This document shows, in pieces, positions 7,496-10,649 of a stretch of 10,649 nucleotides of DNA (position 1 is its first letter; each line of letters starts with the position of its first letter). The position numbers and the translations under genes were made by a program. The DNA lies in contig JAKQBV010000291.1 of the NCBI GenBank assembly GCA_029573925.1, positions 1-10,649 on the forward strand, read 5' to 3'. This DNA comes from a bacterium. GTDB lineage: Bacteria; UBP15; UBA6099. The notes beneath the pieces were generated by a model. That model made no database searches. It had not been told where the DNA came from and saw only the letters and a list, made by a program, of their open reading frames with translations.

Positions 7496-7525
7496 CTTAC
7501 ATTTGCTGTCGAACCATATTATAAT
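7496..7525 (+). promoter_or_regulatory. Candidate sigma-70 promoter for zinc-ribbon TPR gene
   Basis: CTTACA (7496-7501, four of six matches to TTGACA) and a perfect TATAAT (7520-7525) are separated by 18 bases, about 40 bases before the ATG at 7566. Predicted start is near 7532. The -10 sits within ATTATAAT (7518-7525), which also gives TATAAT on the minus strand, so a divergent start is possible although no good minus-strand -35 is visible. Confidence 0.45.
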
Positions 7526-7565
7526 GATAAGTATATGACAGCCGGACATAAGGACAGGACGCCGA

Positions 7566-8972
7566 ATGAAATGCGATAAATGCGGAGCCGAGTTGCGGGA
7601 AGGACTAAAGTTCTGCCCCGAATGCGGAGCGAACACAACTGCGAAGCCTGCACCCGCCGCCACCGGCGGCTCAAAGCGTCCGCCATTAAAAATTCAGGAC
7701 AACTGGAAACTCTTCATCCTCATCGTCGGCGGGGCAGTCGCTTTCTATTTCCTCTCTGCAGGATATATGGCGTTCAGCGCGCACCGGGGGCTTAAGCTTG
7801 CCGAACAGAGGTTGCGCACCGGACAATACGAATCCTGCGAAGAGCAAGCCGCGAAGCTGACCCGCAGGAGACCGAAAAACCTTCAAGCGTGGCTGCTTCT
7901 AGCCGAGTGCCGCAGCGCTCAGGACGACAGCGACGGCGCGCTCGAAGCCGTGGACAAAGCCGTCAAATGGCATAAGAATTCCGCCCCGCTCCACTCGATG
8001 CGCGGCGAAATCCTCTATTTCAAAAACAATTATCCGGAATCGGAAAAAGCCCTTTTATTGGCCCTGAAAACCGACGCGAACGACAGGCGCGCCAACCAGC
8101 ACATGGGCCTCATCCGCCTGCACGACAAAAAACATAAAGAAGCCGTCTCATATCTGGAAAAAGCGCTCAAAGGCGCGGGCCGCAAAGACTCCATCCGCAT
8201 CAATCACGCGCTCGGCGAATCATATTTCGCTATGGGCGATTTCGGAAACGCGCAGAAGAGCTTACTCGCCGCTCTCGCTCACGACCTCAACCGCTCGGAC
8301 ATCTCCGTCCGCCTCATCGAAACCTACCTTGCCCTCAACAAATTCAAGGAAGCAAAAACCGAGGTCGAACGGATATCCGTATTCACAGACGAGACCCCCT
8401 ATCTGGCGAGCCTGCGTTCACGAGTTTACGCTCTGGCCGAACGCGTCGAGACAATCGAATACGTCATGAAGCGCAAAGACTGCGACCAAAACTTTATGAT
8501 TGTTTACACGGAGATGCAGGGATTCATCAACCGGCTCAATTCGAGAGCCGGCTCCTTCATGGGAAAACAAATTCCGGAACTGACCGAGATGGCGGAAAAC
8601 TCTAAAAAGGTGTACGACTGTTACCAGAGCCTCGCGCCGAAATCGGAATACTACTATCTTGTGCACACTAAATGCCTGAGCACGGCCTCCCTCCTCGGAG
8701 AGACCGCCGCCAGCCTCGACGGATACGTGCGCAGCGGCGAAAACAACCCGGACGTTCAGGGCATCGCCGACCAATTGCGCTCCTTTGAAAAACGCTCTCA
8801 GGAACTTTTCGACGTCTGGGCGAAAGAACAGCGCGAGATGAAAATTGACGAGCTTATAGAGCAGGGCAGAAAGATAGAATCCGGCGAGATAAAGGCTGCC
8901 GACCTGATTCTGGATTTAGGACTGCCCGCGGAGCCGGCTCCGCAGGAATTGGCAAAACCCGGAACCGAATGA
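7566..8972 (+). CDS. Zinc-ribbon, single-TM, TPR-repeat protein of unknown function
   Basis: The protein is 468 residues. Residues 1-22 form a small zinc ribbon with C3, C6, C17 and C20 (CDKCG ... CPECG). A Pro/Ala/Gly linker (23-45) leads to one transmembrane segment (about 48-70, FILIVGGAVAFYFLSAGYMA). From about 74 to 275 come helix-turn-helix repeats of TPR type with typical alternating W/L/A/Y positions (e.g. NLQAWLLLAECRSAQDD, ANQHMGLIRLHDKKHKEAVSYLEKAL). The C-terminal part (about 290-450) is helical and charged, ending in a Pro/Ala-rich tail. With an uncleaved anchor, the zinc ribbon is probably cytoplasmic and the TPR part extracytoplasmic, but topology is inferred. TPRs bind proteins, so a scaffold or assembly role is likely. 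ATG 7566 has only a modest AGGAC upstream. It diverges from the GH31 gene and converges on the receiver-XRE regulator. I do not recognise a named family. Confidence 0.9.
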   Translation: MKCDKCGAELREGLKFCPECGANTTAKPAPAATGGSKRPPLKIQDNWKLFILIVGGAVAFYFLSAGYMAFSAHRGLKLAEQRLRTGQYESCEEQAAKLTRRRPKNLQAWLLLAECRSAQDDSDGALEAVDKAVKWHKNSAPLHSMRGEILYFKNNYPESEKALLLALKTDANDRRANQHMGLIRLHDKKHKEAVSYLEKALKGAGRKDSIRINHALGESYFAMGDFGNAQKSLLAALAHDLNRSDISVRLIETYLALNKFKEAKTEVERISVFTDETPYLASLRSRVYALAERVETIEYVMKRKDCDQNFMIVYTEMQGFINRLNSRAGSFMGKQIPELTEMAENSKKVYDCYQSLAPKSEYYYLVHTKCLSTASLLGETAASLDGYVRSGENNPDVQGIADQLRSFEKRSQELFDVWAKEQREMKIDELIEQGRKIESGEIKAADLILDLGLPAEPAPQELAKPGTE

Positions 8973-9013
8973 CGCATGTTGCGTTTCGGCAAACACGGCG
9001 CGTCCCCCGAAAC
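8972..9013. terminator. Weak hairpins in the convergent gap (possible terminator)
   Basis: The 51-base gap between the convergent genes holds ACGCA/TGCGT (8972-8976 with 8980-8984, 3-base loop) and an overlapping GTTTCGG/CCGAAAC pair (8983-8989 with 9007-9013, 17-base loop). Neither is followed by a real T-tract in either direction, so intrinsic termination is doubtful. Nothing else is visible here. Confidence 0.2.
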
Positions 9014-9023
9014 TTCCGCCCGC

Positions 9024-9611
9024 CTATTCGAAAAGGCTTGCTATTCTGATATCGAGAATCCTCGACAATTTGACGAGAGAGGACACGGACGGCGCGGCGT
9101 TTGCCGTCTCGATTTTTGAAATCAGGCTTGCCGACAGTCCGGCCCTTTCGGAAAGCTCCGCGAGAGTCAGCCCCCTCATTCTTCTCGCCGCGCGCAATCT
9201 CCTGCCGACGTTATTCATCACTCTTTCTTCCAGATCGAAAAAAATCCTGTCGAGCGTTATCGCCCTATCCAGAATGTCAGCCAGTTTTTCAAACGGGAAG
9301 GGCTTCCTTAATCTGGCAAACGCCGTCGGCCACCTGTTCGCTTTCTCTTCGAGCGGCAGGTCCGTCATCACGACAACGCACAGATTGGGAAATTCATCCG
9401 AGGCCGGCATGACGAAATCGGACGGGTCCGAATAGTCCGCCCCGACGATTAGAACCTGACAGCGGCCCGATCTCAGAATCCTCAACGCCTCGCCGGGAGC
9501 CGACGCTGCTTCCGCCCTGTATCCAAGACTGCGCAGATAGTCGCGAACCGACTCCGCGAATGGCGCGTTCCTGTCATGAACCACTATCCTTATGTCGCCC
9601 GGCTCCGGCAT
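9024..9611 (-). CDS. Receiver-like domain fused to XRE-family HTH DNA-binding domain
   Basis: This 195-residue protein has two parts. Residues 7-120 follow a CheY-like receiver: strand IRIVVHD, helix, strand VLIVGADYSD, strand CVVVMTD with T83, and RKPF with the conserved K103. The usual phospho-acceptor aspartate position is occupied by G57, and only D13 remains of the N-terminal acidic pair, so this is probably an atypical receiver not phosphorylated in the usual way. D59 or D62 nearby might substitute. Residues 136-195 are a clear XRE/HTH_3 domain (LTLAELSERAGLSASLISKIE). The HTH resembles that of XRE-cupin regulators, but the protein ends at SLFE with no cupin. It probably binds DNA, and the receiver part may mediate dimerisation or signal input. 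The start is ATG 9611 with a GAGG 13 bases upstream, which is long. The gene lies 82 bases downstream of the gamma carbonic anhydrase-like gene on the same strand, with an AT-rich inverted repeat before it. Confidence 0.9.
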   Translation of the reverse strand: MPEPGDIRIVVHDRNAPFAESVRDYLRSLGYRAEAASAPGEALRILRSGRCQVLIVGADYSDPSDFVMPASDEFPNLCVVVMTDLPLEEKANRWPTAFARLRKPFPFEKLADILDRAITLDRIFFDLEERVMNNVGRRLRAARRMRGLTLAELSERAGLSASLISKIETANAAPSVSSLVKLSRILDIRIASLFE

Positions 9612-9630
9612 GCCTATTATTAAACCTCAA

Positions 9631-9650
9631 AAAACAAAAAAATTTGTTTT
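9631..9650. repeat. AT-rich perfect inverted repeat upstream of receiver-XRE gene
   Basis: Arms AAAACAAA (9631-9638) and TTTGTTTT (9643-9650) are perfectly complementary around a 4-base centre. It lies 20 bases upstream of the regulator start. The size and symmetry fit an operator for a dimeric HTH protein, so autoregulation is a reasonable guess. It could also fold as a weak A/U hairpin in the leader RNA. Confidence 0.4.
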
Positions 9651-9668
9651 CCCGATGCTCAATGAGCG

Positions 9669-9691
9669 AAAAAAAACGGCGGAAAAATCCG
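9669..9691 (-). terminator. Weak candidate terminator after gamma carbonic anhydrase-like gene
   Basis: Read on the minus strand just after the stop at 9694, CGGA-TTTT-TCCG (9680-9691) is followed three bases later by eight Ts (9676-9669). The stem is only 4 bp, so termination would be partial at best, which would allow some read-through into the receiver-XRE gene. A second small hairpin, GCTC-AAT-GAGC (9657-9667), follows without a T-tract. Confidence 0.3.
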
Positions 9692-9693
9692 GT

Positions 9694-10218
9694 TCAATCG
9701 ATTCTTTCAAGTCCGGCGGGATACCTGCGCGCCAGCCCCTTGTACAACTCTTTAGCCCATGTCCACATCTGAATATGGTTTTCCTTAATATCGCCTACGA
9801 CCTTGACCGGAACTCCCAAAGCTACCGTTCTCGGAGGAACAATCTGGCTGTTCCTCACCAACCCGCCCTCGCCAATTATGGCCCATTCGCCGACTCTCGA
9901 ATAATCGCTAACCACGGCCCGCATCCCGATTACCGCGTCGTCTTCAATGACGGCGTTATGAACCATCGCTCCGTGCCCAAGCATCGCGTTTCTGCCGATA
10001 GACGTCCTGTCTTCCGGTCGGGCGTGTATTATCACTCCTTCTTCAATAGCGCTCCCGTCTCCCACTTCGATTGAGCCGTAATCCCCCCGGAGAATCGCTC
10101 CGGCTCCCACGTAAACTTCGCGTCCGAGAGTCACGTCGCCGATTATCACCGCATTCGGAAAAACCCACGCGCTCGCGTCAATTTTCGGTCGTCGTCCCTC
10201 GAAACTATAAATAGGCAT
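9694..10218 (-). CDS. Gamma-class carbonic anhydrase-like protein (left-handed beta-helix)
   Basis: This 174-residue cytoplasmic protein is built of hexapeptide repeats (e.g. VIIGDV, VGAGAI, IEDDAVIGMRAVV) that fold as a left-handed beta-helix and trimerise in the family. The three metal-ligand histidines of gamma carbonic anhydrases are present: H65 (VIIHARP), H82 (LGHGAMV) and H87 (MVHNAV). The conserved LRGD (43-46) is also present. Length and C-terminal helix (about 146-165) match the YrdA/PaaY/CaiE type. In place of the Q-D pair before the first ligand, the sequence has E59-E60. Relatives include true carbonic anhydrases and members of unclear activity, so the function is stated at family level. 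ATG 10218 has a GGAGA Shine-Dalgarno about 8 bases upstream. The downstream neighbour is the receiver-XRE regulator. Confidence 0.93.
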   Translation of the reverse strand: MPIYSFEGRRPKIDASAWVFPNAVIIGDVTLGREVYVGAGAILRGDYGSIEVGDGSAIEEGVIIHARPEDRTSIGRNAMLGHGAMVHNAVIEDDAVIGMRAVVSDYSRVGEWAIIGEGGLVRNSQIVPPRTVALGVPVKVVGDIKENHIQMWTWAKELYKGLARRYPAGLERID

Positions 10219-10268
10219 CCTAGAATCTCCGTTTATCGCCTCAAGACAGCTTTGTATCCGGCGCGTAT

Positions 10269-10297
10269 ATTCTTATCCAAACAGAAATCCATGTAAA
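10269..10297 (-). promoter_or_regulatory. Candidate promoter for gamma carbonic anhydrase-like gene
   Basis: On the minus strand TTTACA (10292-10297, five of six matches to TTGACA) and AAGAAT (10269-10274, four of six matches to TATAAT) are spaced by 17 bases. The transcript would start near 10262, giving a leader of about 44 bases with a good Shine-Dalgarno. Confidence 0.4.
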
Positions 10298-10341
10298 CAC
10301 TCGCTTTACGCTCTCTACCCTCCGCAATTATTTCGCGGCTC

Positions 10342-10370
10342 TTCAAGACATCTCCATAGAGGTGTAGAAT
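10342..10370 (+). promoter_or_regulatory. Candidate promoter for lipoprotein gene
   Basis: TTCAAG (10342-10347, three of six matches) and TAGAAT (10365-10370, five of six matches) are 17 bases apart. The start would be near 10377, giving a leader of about 70 bases before the ATG at 10447. The rest of the 228-base divergent gap (10219-10446) shows no gene on either strand. Confidence 0.35.
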
Positions 10371-10446
10371 ATGGTCAAACAAAAAAAATGTTCGGGGCAA
10401 CTATGCGTGTTTCATCAAGATATATCCTACCAAAAAGGAGAACCTC

Positions 10447-10649
10447 ATGAAAAAAAGAATAATCCGAATGCTGGCAGCGATTTGTCTGATTGTCCCGATT
10501 GCGGCAGGATGCTCGGGAATGAACAAGAACAAAGGGAGCGCGCCGGAAACTGAGAAAGCCGAGCCGGCCCCGCCTGCGGCTGCTCCTTCGAAGGAGTCCG
10601 AAACAATCCCGCCCGCCGCGATAGGCTGGACGGACATAACTTCCCGGCA
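10447..10649 (+). CDS. Putative lipoprotein, N-terminal part (runs off window edge)
   Basis: ATG 10447 follows an excellent Shine-Dalgarno (AAGGAG, 10435-10440) at 6-base spacing. The 67 visible residues start with a basic tip (MKKRIIR), a hydrophobic core and a lipobox-like IAAGC with C22 as the lipidated cysteine. The -3 residue is Ala rather than the more usual Leu. Serine at +2 would favour outer-membrane sorting in Lol-type systems. After the cysteine comes a Lys/Glu/Pro/Ala-rich linker (about 27-58), then IGWTDI where a folded domain may begin. That domain is outside the window, so the function cannot be called. A longer overlapping frame beginning at 10371 lacks this signal and ribosome site and is not the gene. 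Confidence 0.85.
   Translation, partial: MKKRIIRMLAAICLIVPIAAGCSGMNKNKGSAPETEKAEPAPPAAAPSKESETIPPAAIGWTDITSR

Noticed and set aside
10371..10553. 60-codon plus-strand frame overlapping the lipoprotein start
   Set aside because: It has no Shine-Dalgarno, and it is out of frame with the lipoprotein gene, which has a better ribosome site, signal sequence and lipobox.
10401..10637. 78-codon minus-strand frame with hydrophobic end at the right edge
   Set aside because: It is antisense to the lipoprotein gene; its Ala/Gly/Phe-rich content mirrors the Pro/Ala linker of the real gene.

Overview
The window is about 10.6 kb of moderately GC-rich bacterial DNA with dense, short-spaced genes. A two-component system with a membrane sensor, an NtrC-type regulator, a Sec-exported hydrolase and a lipoprotein point to a Gram-negative-type (diderm) bacterium that probably uses sigma-54. 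No gene in it is diagnostic of a lineage, so I do not name a taxon. I see no tRNA, rRNA, CRISPR array, insertion sequence or phage gene.

Left block, minus strand (about 1-7483). Transcription runs right to left: a possible 30-codon Cys-rich small ORF (7483-7391), an exported GH31 glycoside hydrolase (7377-5317), the tRNA-Ile lysidine synthetase tilS (5222-3786), a membrane histidine kinase (3789-2014), an NtrC-family sigma-54 activator (1953-565), and a membrane-anchored protein of unknown function cut by the window edge (527-1). The tilS stop overlaps the kinase TTG start and the remaining gaps are tens of bases, so tilS-kinase-regulator-unknown looks like one operon. A TATAAT box upstream of tilS may give it its own start apart from the GH31 gene.

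Middle, plus strand. A 188-bp AT-rich divergent intergenic region (7378-7565) separates the GH31 gene from a plus-strand gene (7566-8972). That gene encodes a zinc-ribbon, single-membrane-span, TPR-repeat protein of unknown role.

Right block, minus strand (9024-10218), convergent with the TPR gene. A gamma-class carbonic anhydrase-like left-handed beta-helix protein is followed by a short regulator. The regulator fuses a receiver-like domain lacking the usual phospho-acceptor aspartate to a C-terminal XRE-type helix-turn-helix. An AT-rich perfect inverted repeat lies just upstream of the regulator.

Right edge, plus strand. A second divergent region (10219-10446) holds promoter-like elements on both strands and leads into the start of a lipoprotein gene (10447 to the edge).

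Most of the window looks like ordinary housekeeping and regulatory content. I found no clearly new multi-gene system. The points most worth checking are the non-canonical receiver-XRE fusion, the Cys-rich small ORF whose stop overlaps the GH31 ribosome-binding site, the GH31 active-site differences from sulfoquinovosidases, and the cysteine pair in the kinase sensor domain.
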